A stretch of 64,000 nt of DNA, taken from assembly GCA_019309545.1 (NCBI GenBank), contig JAFDGA010000009.1:1-64000 (forward strand), read 5' to 3'. Positions 9,295 through 18,290 of this stretch are shown here, in pieces; position 1 is the first letter of the stretch; every line of letters starts with the position of its first letter. Source of the DNA: Deltaproteobacteria bacterium (lineage in GTDB: Bacteria > Desulfobacterota > Desulfobaccia > Desulfobaccales > Desulfobaccaceae). Both the position numbers and the translations under genes were made by a program. The notes beneath the pieces are model-generated. The model saw only the letters and a program-made list of their open reading frames with translations, had not been told where the DNA came from and searched no databases.

Positions 9295-10575
9295 TTACAG
9301 CGGTTCGATGCTGAAGGCCGGCTTGGCCTTTTCCAGATATTGGGTGGTGACAAATGGAGAACCAAAGCCGTATTTCTTGGAGCATTCCATGACCACATCA
9401 AAGACCTCTGGCCGGAAAATCAGGCGGGTCGGTTTCACTTCATCCATAATAATCGACCTGATTTTGGTGCCGCTGAATTTCTGCAGCTCATCGTGATGCC
9501 CGCAGAGGCCGACGCAGGTAACCTCGCCGCAGTGCGGGCAGAAGGCCCATTCCAAGACATAGATGGGGGTGATGTTCAGTTTTTCTTTGGGGATGCTCAT
9601 GAGCAGGTGATGGGCCTGATAGGAATGATAGTAGGTGCCCACCCCGGCGTGGTCCCGACCAAACATATGGTGGGTCAGACCCAGGTTGGTACGGATGATG
9701 GCGTGGTGCACCGCCTCCCGGGGTCCGGCATAACGCATATCCCAGAAGGTCATGGTCACCATGTGGATATCATTCCGGAAGTAGCCGGATTTGCGCAGCT
9801 CATCCTGGCACAACACGATGGCTTCGTCGATGTAGTCACCGGTGCGCTTCTCCCCGACGATGCAGTTGACCAGGACCCCGGAAATCGCCCGACCTTGGAG
9901 GGTTTCCTGTTGCTCCACCGGCAGGTCCCCGTGGGCGGCGATGTAGGCGTGTTTCATCAGCCACTCGTGACCGGAGTGGGGGACATTCCGGGTCTGGTGG
10001 GCGACAATGCGCTGCCAGCCCTTCTTGGCGAATAATTCCCGGTGCTGTCGGGGGGTCAGGAAGTAGGAAGTGAAGGGTTCCCGGATCTTGGGTTCGTTCA
10101 CCAGGGTGATCTTGCCACCCAGGAACTTATCTTTGTATGCATAGGTGCGCTTGACCCCCGGATGCTTCTCCTCTTTGGTCCCATACACATCCTGAGCCAT
10201 ACTTTCTTTATTGTAACTGTAAATGTCCTCGATTTCGAAGATGGCCAAGGGATTGTCCTCGTAGGTCAGGAGGATTTTGTCACCTTGTTTGATCCCATAA
10301 TCGGCGATCTCCTGATCGGAGATGTCGTAAACCAGGGGAATGCTCCACACTGTGCCGTCCGCCAGCTCCATCTTCTTGCAGGTGGACTCCACATCCGCTT
10401 TCTTCATAAAACCTTCGATGGGTGAAAAAAACCCATAGGCGATGCCGATGGCTTCGGTGGCCATCTGCCGGGAGACCGGCATCGTTTTTAAATCCTTAAT
10501 CATTTTAAGGGCTTCGTCCCTGTCGGTGACAACTTGTTCGACCAGCGGCTTGCCCCCATGACCGATCATTTCCAT
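9295..10575 (-). CDS. sat: Dissimilatory ATP sulfurylase
   Basis: Activates sulfate with ATP to form APS and pyrophosphate, the first step of sulfate reduction. It has 426 residues, the homo-oligomeric dissimilatory type. The nucleotide-binding motif QTRNVPHSGHE is at residues 194-204, the GRDHAG motif follows at about 300, and a CPHC...C...C group near residues 352-366 fits the zinc site of this subgroup. There is no APS-kinase extension. AAAGGGGA lies 6 bases before the ATG. It is the first gene of the sulfate cluster, with a candidate promoter about 40-65 bases upstream. Confidence 0.96.
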   Translation of the reverse strand: MEMIGHGGKPLVEQVVTDRDEALKMIKDLKTMPVSRQMATEAIGIAYGFFSPIEGFMKKADVESTCKKMELADGTVWSIPLVYDISDQEIADYGIKQGDKILLTYEDNPLAIFEIEDIYSYNKESMAQDVYGTKEEKHPGVKRTYAYKDKFLGGKITLVNEPKIREPFTSYFLTPRQHRELFAKKGWQRIVAHQTRNVPHSGHEWLMKHAYIAAHGDLPVEQQETLQGRAISGVLVNCIVGEKRTGDYIDEAIVLCQDELRKSGYFRNDIHMVTMTFWDMRYAGPREAVHHAIIRTNLGLTHHMFGRDHAGVGTYYHSYQAHHLLMSIPKEKLNITPIYVLEWAFCPHCGEVTCVGLCGHHDELQKFSGTKIRSIIMDEVKPTRLIFRPEVFDVVMECSKKYGFGSPFVTTQYLEKAKPAFSIEPL

Positions 10576-10612
10576 GTTGGTCCCCTTTCTTCAAATTATT
10601 CGGAATTCTTGC

Positions 10613-10640
10613 ATTATGCCCAACAGCTATATCTTGATAA
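10613..10640 (-). promoter_or_regulatory. Candidate sigma-70 promoter for the sat cluster
   Basis: On the minus strand TTATCA (10640-10635) and CATAAT (10618-10613) are separated by 16 bases, 38 bases upstream of the sat start codon. The -10 matches consensus at five of six positions and the -35 at four. This is the best pair in front of sat, judged by eye only. Confidence 0.4.
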
Positions 10641-11082
10641 GACTTCTTATACCCGGAGCAGACTAAACAATAATTTCGCCATTACACTCATCCCCACCCG
10701 CTTGGTGAATCCCCTTGGGCCTCTGCCAGTCACGGACTCGGCTAATGTAAACGATTATCAGGCCGAGATGCTCGTGAATGTTAGCACTATCTATTTATAT
10801 CCGATCTAGTTGGGGCCTGTCAAGAAATTTTTCGGGCTTTGATCTATCAAAAAATAAGCAGGAGTGGCAATAGTTGTTATAACTCCGGCCACATAATTCC
10901 GGCTCACTTATTTAACCAGAAATATCATATAGTTATTAACCGAGCAACATAATGTTGTCTTTGTCCTTAATGGCACAAGGTATCTGCCCGGACGCCACAA
11001 TTTGGGCAGACTCCTTCCAGAGCCGCGACCCACCAGCAATAAAGCTGGTTAGAGAAATTTTTTACCGATTCCCGATTAGGAC
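10641..11082. other. Gene-free divergent region between sat and trpB
   Basis: No convincing gene is present. Two stems lie on the plus strand: 10983-11010 (TCTGCCC/GGGCAGA arms) and 11033-11047 (CCAGC/GCTGG). The second is followed after 11 bases by six T residues, which resembles a weak terminator although no gene precedes it. The region presumably holds control sites for both divergent units. Confidence 0.4.
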
Positions 11083-11110
11083 TTGACAGTATGTGATCTT
11101 ATTCGATAAA
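11083..11110 (+). promoter_or_regulatory. Candidate promoter of trpB2
   Basis: TTGACA (11083-11088), 16-base spacer, GATAAA (11105-11110), 35 bases before the GTG start. The -35 is perfect and the -10 is fair. Confidence 0.45.
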
Positions 11111-11145
11111 CATGCTGTCATATTATTGAAAAAAGGAGAGCTCCC

Positions 11146-12510
11146 GTGAAGGATTCTTACAAGATTTTTCTGAGTGAGCAGGAAATGCCTCAGCAGTGGT
11201 ACAATATTCAGCCTGATCTGCCCCGGCCCATGCCGCCCTATATTCATCCAGTCACCCATAAGCTCCTGGGACCAGAGGATATGGCTCCGATTTTTCCAAT
11301 GGAATTGATCAAACAGGAAGTCAGTCAGGAACGCTGGATTGACATCCCGGATGAAGTGAGGCGCATCTACCGCCTGTGGCGGCCCTCGCCCTTGCACCGG
11401 GCCCGGCGGCTGGAGGCGGAGCTTAAAACCCCGGCCCGCATCTATTATAAAAACGAGTCAGTCAGCCCTCCCGGCAGTCATAAGCCCAACACCGCCGTAG
11501 CCCAGGCCTATTACAACAAACAGGCAGGCGTCCGCCGTCTGACCACCGAGACCGGGGCGGGACAGTGGGGCAGTGCTCTGTCCTTTGCCTGCAAATGTTT
11601 TGACCTGGAATGCCGGGTCTACATGGTGAAGGTGAGTTATTTCCAAAAACCTTATCGCCGCTCCCTGATCCATATCTGGGGGGCCGAGGTTTTCCCCTCT
11701 CCGACCGATATGACCAATTCCGGTCGCGCCATCCTGGCCAAAGATCCGAACTCTAACGGCAGCCTGGGGATTGCCATCTCCGAGGCAGTGGAAGATGCGG
11801 TGCAGCACGAAGATACCAAATATTCCCTGGGCAGCGTCCTCAATCATGTGCTCTTGCACCAGACCATTGTCGGCCTCGAAACCGAGAAGCAGCTCGCCTT
11901 GGCGGGTGAGGAAAAACCCGATATCCTGGTCGGTTGTGTCGGTGGCGGCAGTAATTTCGCCGGTTTTGCCTTCCCCTTTGTGCCGCGCAAATTAAAGGGC
12001 GAGGATATCCGCATCATTGCCGTGGAGCCAACCTCCTGTCCGACCTTAACCAAAGGTCAATATACCTATGACTTTGGCGACACCGCCGGTCTGACGCCAC
12101 TGATTATGATGTATACCTTAGGGCACTCTTTTATACCGCCGGGGATTCATGCCGGGGGCCTGCGCTATCATGGCGATGCCCCGCTGCTCAGCCTGCTGGT
12201 GCATGATAAAATTATGGAGGCTCGGGCCTACCCGCAAACCCCGGTGTTTGAATCGGCCATTACCTTTGCCCGCACCGAGGGCATCATTCCGGCCCCGGAA
12301 ACCGCCCATTGCGTCCATGCGGCTATTGATGAGGCCCTGAAATGCAAGGCCACCGGCGAGGAAAAATGCATCGTCATCGCCTTCAGCGGTCACGGCCATT
12401 TCGACCTGGCGGCCTATGATGCCTATTTAGGGGGCAAACTGGAAGATTATGAATATCCCGATGAGAAAATTCACGAGGCTATTGCTGAGATTCCTAAGGT
12501 AAGAGCTTAA
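11146..12510 (+). CDS. trpB: TrpB2-type tryptophan synthase beta chain
   Basis: A PLP enzyme of the TrpB2 subfamily (454 residues, longer than the approximately 395 of TrpB1), which condenses indole and serine to tryptophan. The PLP lysine is in GSHKPNT, and the ETGAGQWG and GCVGGGSN motifs are the substrate and phosphate-binding loops. The start is GTG at 11146, supported by AAAAGGAGAG 5 bases upstream. No trpA or other trp gene is adjacent, which is common for TrpB2; it may salvage indole or act as a serine deaminase. A GC-rich stem follows the stop. Confidence 0.93.
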   Translation: MKDSYKIFLSEQEMPQQWYNIQPDLPRPMPPYIHPVTHKLLGPEDMAPIFPMELIKQEVSQERWIDIPDEVRRIYRLWRPSPLHRARRLEAELKTPARIYYKNESVSPPGSHKPNTAVAQAYYNKQAGVRRLTTETGAGQWGSALSFACKCFDLECRVYMVKVSYFQKPYRRSLIHIWGAEVFPSPTDMTNSGRAILAKDPNSNGSLGIAISEAVEDAVQHEDTKYSLGSVLNHVLLHQTIVGLETEKQLALAGEEKPDILVGCVGGGSNFAGFAFPFVPRKLKGEDIRIIAVEPTSCPTLTKGQYTYDFGDTAGLTPLIMMYTLGHSFIPPGIHAGGLRYHGDAPLLSLLVHDKIMEARAYPQTPVFESAITFARTEGIIPAPETAHCVHAAIDEALKCKATGEEKCIVIAFSGHGHFDLAAYDAYLGGKLEDYEYPDEKIHEAIAEIPKVRA

Positions 12511-12516
12511 TTTCAG

Positions 12517-12545
12517 GCCGGGCGGCCTCCTGGCTGCCCGGCTTT
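12517..12545 (+). terminator. Probable terminator after trpB2
   Basis: An 11-bp stem (12517-12527 with 12532-12542, one G-T wobble) with a 4-base loop is followed by TTT only. The position 6 bases after the stop fits a terminator; the short T-run lowers confidence. Confidence 0.5.
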
Positions 12546-12579
12546 AACATAACTTAAGGTTATCATAGTGGAGGAAATG

Positions 12580-13167
12580 ATGCGCCGAAAGATTTTTGCG
12601 AGTCTGATCGCCATAACCATAATTATCAGTTTGGGGCGGATCTCTTCTCTGGCTCAGTTTGCCCCCCAGGCAGTGATGCTGATTGCCCCACAAAATTTTC
12701 AGGATCAGGAGCTGTTAGTCACCAAACAGGTCCTGGAGCAAGGCGGGGTCAAAGTAACAGTGGCCTCCACCCAGGCCGTATGCCGGGGCATGGAGGGAGC
12801 CCATGTCAAGCCCGATCTGCTGTTAAAGGAGGTCAAGGTAGAAGATTATGACGCAGTGATCTTCGTGGGAGGGAGCGGCGCCTCGGTATATTTTGATGAT
12901 CCTTTGGCTCTGGCTTTGGCCCGCCAGGCCGCGGCCCAAAATAAGGTAGTGGCGGCCATCTGCATTGCGCCGGTGACGATGGCCCGGGCTGGCCTGCTAA
13001 AAGGTAAACAGGCCACGGTCTACCCCAGTGCCCAGAGCGATTTAGAGAAAGCTGGCGCCACCTATACCGGTGCCCTGGTCACGGTGGACGGCAAATTGGT
13101 CACCGCTTCCGGCCCGCCCGCGGCCAAGGCTTTCGGTCAGGCCATTTTGACCCAGCTCCAGAAGTAA
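12580..13167 (+). CDS. Exported DJ-1/PfpI family protein
   Basis: A DJ-1/PfpI-fold protein of 195 residues with an N-terminal signal peptide (MRRK then a hydrophobic run, likely cut after SSLA). The nucleophile cysteine sits in AICIAP at about residue 128, and an acidic residue in DQELL matches the conserved Glu, so the catalytic pair is intact. ATG 12580 is chosen because GGAGG at 12570-12574 is correctly spaced for it and too close to ATG 12577; the GTG at 12568 has none. Family members are glyoxalases, deglycases, chaperones or peptidases and the activity here is not determined. Periplasmic placement is the unusual point. Confidence 0.8.
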   Translation: MRRKIFASLIAITIIISLGRISSLAQFAPQAVMLIAPQNFQDQELLVTKQVLEQGGVKVTVASTQAVCRGMEGAHVKPDLLLKEVKVEDYDAVIFVGGSGASVYFDDPLALALARQAAAQNKVVAAICIAPVTMARAGLLKGKQATVYPSAQSDLEKAGATYTGALVTVDGKLVTASGPPAAKAFGQAILTQLQK

Positions 13168-13466
13168 AAAGCTCGGGTGCCTCAGGGCATTCTAGTCCAA
13201 TCCCCCCTTTGCTGGAATGCCAAGTTTAACTACCCTGATAGTGCCGTTCGCGGCTCAATTATAAAAAAACCGGGTGCGGCGGGCTCTGGCTTTACCTCTC
13301 CCAGATCGGAAATATTCCCCAACTTTGATAACCTGTTGCACAATTAGCAGAAAATGGTCGGTAAATGGCTAATGGTAATTCAAGGTTGCATAATAGCAGT
13401 GGATCTGTCAAATTTAATAAAGATTAATCGAAATCTAATAGGCCTATACCGGGGTTGAGGCTACTC
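13168..13466. other. Gene-free spacer before the archease gene
   Basis: 299 bases with no gene. AT-rich from about 13325 onward, consistent with a promoter for the archease-rtcB pair, but no -35/-10 pair stands out. A run of seven A residues at 13263-13269 is followed by a GC-rich stretch. Confidence 0.4.
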
Positions 13467-13913
13467 ATGGTGCAAAAATCTAATCCCTCCAGATCTAAAC
13501 CCGGTTACCGCCTTCTGTCCCATACCGCGGATGTGGGTCTCCGGCTGTATGGAGAGAGCCTGGCCGAGCTTTTTGCCAACGCTGGCCGGGGCTTGTACGG
13601 GGTCATGACCGATCGCCGGGGAATCAGGCCTTTAATTACCCAAGAGGTGGAGGTGGAGGCCCCTGATCCGGGGGCGCTCCTGGTAGAGTGGCTCAACCAA
13701 CTGTTGTATCTCTTTGATACCACCGGCTTTCTGGGAAAGGAGATTGAGGTCCAGGAAATCTCTTCTAATCGACTGCGGGCCGTGCTTAAGGGGGAACCGT
13801 TTGACCCGGAACGCCATCAATGCAATACCGGGATCAAGGCAGCTACCTTTCATAACCTGGAGGTCGAGGAGACCGCCGCGGGCTGGCAAGCCACGATCAT
13901 CCTGGATATTTAG
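13467..13913 (+). CDS. Archease (RtcB ligase activator)
   Basis: A 148-residue archease-family (PF01951) protein. The hallmark HTADVG near the N-terminus, the acidic metal-site residues and the C-terminal end NLEVEET...ILDI agree with the family. Archease speeds guanylylation and turnover of the RNA ligase RtcB. ATG 13467 is chosen over the upstream TTG 13455 because GAGG at 13457-13460 is spaced for it. The next gene, 34 bases on, is rtcB, so the two are almost certainly one operon. Confidence 0.9.
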   Translation: MVQKSNPSRSKPGYRLLSHTADVGLRLYGESLAELFANAGRGLYGVMTDRRGIRPLITQEVEVEAPDPGALLVEWLNQLLYLFDTTGFLGKEIEVQEISSNRLRAVLKGEPFDPERHQCNTGIKAATFHNLEVEETAAGWQATIILDI

Positions 13914-13947
13914 ATTAAACCTTGGGTGACTAAGCTTTTGATAAATT

Positions 13948-15405
13948 ATGGTATCTAAGTCTAACGAAATTAAGCTTCGTCAGATCGATCAATATCGCTG
14001 GGAGATTCCGCCAATCGGCAAGATGCGGACCCGGGGGCTGATTTTCGCCTCCCAGGCGATGTTGCCTGATCTCCGCTCTGATCAAAGCATCCAGCAAGTG
14101 GCCAATGTGGCTACCCTGCCCGGCATCGAGGGGGCTTCGATGGCGATGCCCGATATCCATTGGGGCTATGGTTTCCCCATCGGCGGGGTGGCGGCCTTTA
14201 ATATGACCGAGGGAATAATCTCGCCAGGTGGGGTGGGCTATGATATCAATTGCGGCGTCCGCCTGTTGCGCACCAACCTGCAACACCAGGAAGTAGAGCC
14301 GATCCTGGAAGACTTGGTGAATGCCTTATTCCGCAATATTCCCTCCGGCTTGGGCTCCCGACGGAAGGATTTAAAACTGACCCTCCCGACGCTGCGGCAG
14401 GTGTTACGGGCGGGAGCGGCCTGGGCCGTTAAAAACGGCTTTGGCACTGCCGACGATTTGCTACATATCGAAGCCGGGGGCCAGATTCCCGGGGCTGATG
14501 CCGACCTGGTCTCCGACAAGGCCCTAGAGAGGGGACGCGACCAATTGGGCACTCTGGGCTCGGGTAACCACTTTGTCGAAGTCGGCTATGTAGGTGAAAT
14601 ATTTGACGACTCCATAGCTCGAGCCTTTGGTCTGTTCCCCCAGCAGATTACGGTAATCATCCATACCGGTTCCCGGGGGCTGGGACATCAGGTCTGCGAT
14701 GATTATATTAAAATTATGATGAGGGCGGCGGCCAAATACGGTATTGAACTGCCGGACCGACAACTCTGCTGTGCACCCCTCACTTCGCCCGAGGGTGAGC
14801 AATATCTGGCGGCCATGGCCGCGGCGGCCAACTTTGCCTTTGCCAACCGCCAGTTGATCACTCACTGGGTGCGGGAGTCTTTTGAGCAGGTGTGGCAGGC
14901 TGGCCCCCGGGTCTTGGGCCTGGAGTTGGTTTATGACGTCGCCCATAATATCGCCAAGATTGAAACTCACACCATTAATCAAATAACTAAAAAGGTCTGC
15001 GTGCATCGCAAAGGAGCGACCCGGGCCTTTGCGCCGCATCACCCCGAGGTTCCGGAGGCCTATCGGGAGGTCGGTCAACCGGTGCTGATTCCCGGCGATA
15101 TGGGACGGTATTCGTACGTTCTGGTAGGGACTCCGCAAGCCATGATGGAGACCTTTGGCAGCACCTGCCATGGGGCCGGTCGCCTTCTCAGCCGCCACCA
15201 GGCTCTAAAGGCCGCTAAAGGCCGGTCGATCCTCCAGGAATTGGCTGCCAAAGGGATCGTGGTGCGGGGCGCCAGTCGGGGGACCATTGCCGAAGAAATA
15301 CCGGAGGCCTATAAAGATGTGGATAATGTGGTGGAGGTGGTGCACGGCGCGGGGATCAGCCGTAAGGTGGCCAAATTGCACCCCTTGGGGGTGATCAAAG
15401 GGTAG
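13948..15405 (+). CDS. rtcB: RNA-splicing ligase RtcB
   Basis: A GTP- and Mn-dependent ligase joining 2',3'-cyclic-phosphate (or 3'-phosphate) RNA ends to 5'-OH ends; 485 residues as usual. Visible motifs are GVGYDINCGVRLL (metal cysteine), GTLGSGNHFVEV, HTGSRGLGHQV, the histidine in YDVAHN, and the guanylylation region HRKGATRAF with GAGRLLSR. The genomic pairing with archease supports an active tRNA-splicing or RNA-repair style ligase. No rtcA or rtcR regulator is next to it, unlike the E. coli rtcBA locus. Confidence 0.96.
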   Translation: MVSKSNEIKLRQIDQYRWEIPPIGKMRTRGLIFASQAMLPDLRSDQSIQQVANVATLPGIEGASMAMPDIHWGYGFPIGGVAAFNMTEGIISPGGVGYDINCGVRLLRTNLQHQEVEPILEDLVNALFRNIPSGLGSRRKDLKLTLPTLRQVLRAGAAWAVKNGFGTADDLLHIEAGGQIPGADADLVSDKALERGRDQLGTLGSGNHFVEVGYVGEIFDDSIARAFGLFPQQITVIIHTGSRGLGHQVCDDYIKIMMRAAAKYGIELPDRQLCCAPLTSPEGEQYLAAMAAAANFAFANRQLITHWVRESFEQVWQAGPRVLGLELVYDVAHNIAKIETHTINQITKKVCVHRKGATRAFAPHHPEVPEAYREVGQPVLIPGDMGRYSYVLVGTPQAMMETFGSTCHGAGRLLSRHQALKAAKGRSILQELAAKGIVVRGASRGTIAEEIPEAYKDVDNVVEVVHGAGISRKVAKLHPLGVIKG

Positions 15406-15424
15406 CAGCGGTTGATGTTTTTCC

Positions 15425-15454
15425 TTGACAATTCTATTATTTCCGGTTTAATGT
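15425..15454 (+). promoter_or_regulatory. Candidate promoter of ffh
   Basis: TTGACA (15425-15430), 18-base spacer, TAATGT (15449-15454), 29 bases before the ffh ATG at 15483. The -35 is perfect and the -10 imperfect. Confidence 0.45.
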
Positions 15455-15482
15455 AAAAGATTAATTTTTTTGGCAGGCCTGG

Positions 15483-16820
15483 ATGTTTGACCGATTATCC
15501 GACAAGCTGGCTCAAGTTTTCAAGAAGCTCAAGGGGCATGGCAAGCTTACCGAAGTCAATATTTATGCCGCCTTGCGCGAAGTGCGGCTGGCCCTCTTAG
15601 AAGCCGACGTCAATTATAAGGTGGCCAAGGCCTTTATTGACCGGGTGCGGGAGCGGGCCTTGGGCCAGGAAGTCATGGCCTCCTTAACTCCCGGTCAACA
15701 GATGATCAAGATTGTCCACGAGGAGTTGATTGAGCTGTTGGGGGGGGAGGCGCCGCGGCTGGATTTGAGCGGTAAGCCGCCCATCGCCCTGATGTTGGTC
15801 GGCCTTCAGGGTTCCGGCAAGACCACTACGGCCGCCAAGCTGGGTTTAAAATTAAAAAAACAGGGACGTCAGCCCTTTCTGGTCCCGGCTGATATCTATC
15901 GCCCGGCAGCCATCGAGCAGCTCCAGAAGTTGGGGGCCGAGATCGGGGTCGAAACTTATCAACTGCGCCCTGGTCAGAATCCGGTAGAGATCGCGGCTAG
16001 CGCTATGGAACAGGCCTACACCCAGGGCCTTGATACCGTGTTGCTGGATACCGCTGGTCGCCTCCATATTGATGCGCCGCTCATGGCCGAGCTTAAGGAC
16101 ATAAAAGCTCAGGTTGGCCCCAAAGAGATTTTATTGGTAGCTGATGCCATGACCGGCCAGGACGCGGTTCAGGTGGGCCAGAAATTTCACGAGCTGTTAG
16201 ATCTCACCGGGGTCATCCTGACCAAGATCGAAGGGGATGCCCGGGGCGGGGCGGCCCTGTCCATGCGGGCCGTGATCGACCGGCCGATCAAGTTTCTGGG
16301 AGTCGGGGAAAAGCTTGATGCCCTGGAGGTTTTTCATCCTGATCGGCTGGCCTCCCGGATCCTGGGCATGGGTGATGTCCTGACTTTGATTGAAAAGGCC
16401 GAAGAAGCTTTTGATACGAAACAGGCCCAGGAACTGGAGCGCAAGCTCCGCCAAGAGACTTTTACCCTGGAGGATTTTCGGGATCAGCTAAAACAGGTCC
16501 GCAAGATGGGCAGCCTGGAACAGTTAATGAATATGATTCCCGGCCTTAACCGGGTTAAGGGTCTCAAAGGCATGCAGCCGGATGAACAGGAACTGGTCAG
16601 AATCGAGGCCATCATCAATTCCATGACCCCCAAGGAGCGGGCCCAATATCAGATTATCGACGGCAGTCGGCGGCGCCGCATCGCGATGGGGAGCGGCACT
16701 ACGGTTCAGGAGGTCAACCGCCTGCTGAAGAATTTTGCCATGACCCAGAAGATGATGAAAAAAATGGTCCAAGCCGGAAAAAAGGGCGGCAAACGCCGGT
16801 TTATGCCGTTCGGCTTTTGA
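15483..16820 (+). CDS. ffh: Signal recognition particle protein Ffh (SRP54)
   Basis: The GTPase of the signal recognition particle, which delivers nascent membrane proteins to FtsY and the translocon. It has 445 residues. Order: N helical bundle (1-85), G domain with GLQGSGKTTTAAKLG at about 105-119, DTAGRLH (about 190) and TKIEGDARGG (about 250), then the methionine-rich M domain (about 300-445) with GSLEQLMNMIPG and the basic RNA-binding helix RRRRIAMGSG. It leads a plus-strand block of translation genes. The 4.5S RNA gene was not found in the window. Confidence 0.97.
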   Translation: MFDRLSDKLAQVFKKLKGHGKLTEVNIYAALREVRLALLEADVNYKVAKAFIDRVRERALGQEVMASLTPGQQMIKIVHEELIELLGGEAPRLDLSGKPPIALMLVGLQGSGKTTTAAKLGLKLKKQGRQPFLVPADIYRPAAIEQLQKLGAEIGVETYQLRPGQNPVEIAASAMEQAYTQGLDTVLLDTAGRLHIDAPLMAELKDIKAQVGPKEILLVADAMTGQDAVQVGQKFHELLDLTGVILTKIEGDARGGAALSMRAVIDRPIKFLGVGEKLDALEVFHPDRLASRILGMGDVLTLIEKAEEAFDTKQAQELERKLRQETFTLEDFRDQLKQVRKMGSLEQLMNMIPGLNRVKGLKGMQPDEQELVRIEAIINSMTPKERAQYQIIDGSRRRRIAMGSGTTVQEVNRLLKNFAMTQKMMKKMVQAGKKGGKRRFMPFGF

Positions 16821-17053
16821 AATACGGTTTTCGGTTTCAAAGATTAATGCAAAAATATAAGAAAGTTAAGTTTAGTTGAGAACTATAACCTAAACCTTAG
16901 ATTAGGCAAGAATGTTTGGCTTTATGAAAGCTTGGTTTTAAGGCTTTTGGTTTCTGGCCATAATTGTCAGCCTCACATTAAATTAAGATTTTTTTACAGA
17001 AAACTGAAAAAGGAAAACAGAAAACTCTTAAAAAAGGGAGAAAGTATAAATCA

Positions 17054-17323
17054 ATGTCCTTAAAAATCCGTCTGGCCCGCCATGGGACTAAAAAACAACC
17101 ATTTTACCGCATCGTCGTGGCCAATAGTGAGGCGCCCCGGGATGGCCGGTTTATCGAAATCATTGGCACCTATGACCCCAATCAAGAGCCGGCCAGGGTT
17201 ACGGTGAAAGCCGAACCATTAACACAGTGGCTGGATCGCGGGGCCCAACCCACCAAGACCGTGGCCAGTCTGCTGAAGAAATATGGTTTAGCCCCAGGTG
17301 CGGCTCCGCCACCCCATAACTAG
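17054..17323 (+). CDS. rpsP: 30S ribosomal protein S16
   Basis: An 89-residue S16 protein with the family start (S)[21 protein letters not shown] and the conserved [14 protein letters not shown] segment. GGGAG lies 13-17 bases before the ATG at 17054. It precedes khpA, rimM, trmD and rplS, the classic bacterial order. The 233-base gap after ffh is AT-rich and may hold a promoter, though no clear pair was found. Confidence 0.96.
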   Translation: MSLKIRLARHGTKKQPFYRIVVANSEAPRDGRFIEIIGTYDPNQEPARVTVKAEPLTQWLDRGAQPTKTVASLLKKYGLAPGAAPPPHN

Positions 17324-17351
17324 ATGTAGAGGAGGGCAAAACTTTTGCTGG

Positions 17352-17383
17352 CCCAGGGCAGTGTCTCTTAACATTACCCTGGG
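17352..17383 (+). other. Hairpin between rpsP and khpA
   Basis: Outer 7-bp arms CCCAGGG/CCCTGGG (17352-17358, 17377-17383) continue after one mismatch into a 5-bp inner stem with a 6-base loop. There is no following T-run, so it is more likely an mRNA processing or attenuation structure than a terminator. It lies in a 213-base gap with no other gene. Confidence 0.45.
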
Positions 17384-17536
17384 ATTGATCGGGACTTGAG
17401 GTTCAGGTGAGGCATGATCAGCCTGGCGGCGATCACTAATCGCCGGTGGCCGGGGAGGGAGTGCTACTGGCGCGGTAACCCGGGGCAACCGGGCAAGCCC
17501 GTTTTCCAATGTTATCCGCTAACGGAGGTCCGTAAG

Positions 17537-17767
17537 ATGAAAGAGTTGATCCGATACATCGCCCAGTCGCTAGTGGATCATCCCGAGCAAGTGGAAGTTA
17601 CCGAAATTGAGGGTGAGCAGACCTCGGTGATCGAGCTCAAGGTGGCCAAGGAAGATTTGGGGAAGGTCATTGGCAAACAGGGACGGACCGCGCGGGCCAT
17701 GCGCACCATTCTGAGCGCCGCCTCCACCAAAATCCGCAAACGGGCAGTATTAGAAATCATCGAATAA
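17537..17767 (+). CDS. khpA: KhpA RNA-binding protein (KH domain)
   Basis: A 76-residue single KH-domain protein (YlqC/KhpA family). The [18 protein letters not shown] stretch holds the GxxG RNA-binding loop. The frame extends upstream to 17414, but ATG 17537 is preceded by GGAGG and the family starts here ([14 protein letters not shown]). KhpA works with KhpB in RNA binding and cell-shape control in Gram-positives. In this phylum its role is inferred only from position, between rpsP and rimM, which is conserved across bacteria. Confidence 0.9.
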   Translation: MKELIRYIAQSLVDHPEQVEVTEIEGEQTSVIELKVAKEDLGKVIGKQGRTARAMRTILSAASTKIRKRAVLEIIE

Positions 17768-17771
17768 TACC

Positions 17772-18290
17772 ATGCAAACTTCGCCCCCCAGGATTTTTCT
17801 GGGGCGAGTAATTGGTGCCCATGGTATCCGAGGTGAGCTCAAAGTACGGGCCGAGACCGACAGTGCCGAGATTTTACTCCAGATCGGAGAAGTAGAGATC
17901 GACGGCCGCCACTATCAAGTGACCGGCGTCCGGCCGCATAAACAACATCTGCTCCTCAGTCTGGCGGGCATCAATACCCGAAACCAGGCTGAAGCCTTGA
18001 TCGGCCAGGACCTCCGAGGGAACGCGGAGCGTTTGCCGCCCTTACCGGCGGGTGAATATTACTGGCATGAGATTCTGGGACTGGACGTTTATCGGGCTGA
18101 TACCGGAGCCTGGATAGGCCGGGTAACGGAGATTATCCCCACTGCGGCACATGATGTCTACGTGGTTCGGGAAGGCGACCAGGAATATCTTATTCCAGCC
18201 AGAGAAGAGGTGATTCAGGACATATCCCTAGAACAGGGCTGGATGACAATCGACCCGAACATCGGGGTGGTCGAAAACCGTGCAGATTGA
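17772..18290 (+). CDS. rimM: Ribosome maturation factor RimM
   Basis: A 172-residue 16S rRNA processing factor that binds S19 during 30S head assembly. The N-terminal beta-barrel begins with FLGRVIGAHGIRGELKV and the PRC-barrel C-domain includes YYWHEILGLDV and DVYVVREGDQEYLIPA. It starts 4 bases after khpA and its last 11 bases overlap trmD, so translation is coupled in the block. Confidence 0.95.
   Translation: MQTSPPRIFLGRVIGAHGIRGELKVRAETDSAEILLQIGEVEIDGRHYQVTGVRPHKQHLLLSLAGINTRNQAEALIGQDLRGNAERLPPLPAGEYYWHEILGLDVYRADTGAWIGRVTEIIPTAAHDVYVVREGDQEYLIPAREEVIQDISLEQGWMTIDPNIGVVENRAD

Noticed and set aside
10534-10809. Plus-strand frame of 91 residues between sat and trpB2
   Set aside because: It overlaps the sat promoter and 5' end, has no ribosome site and no recognisable composition.
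17414-17536. Longer khpA start
   Set aside because: The extension lacks KH-family similarity and the proper Shine-Dalgarno is before 17537.
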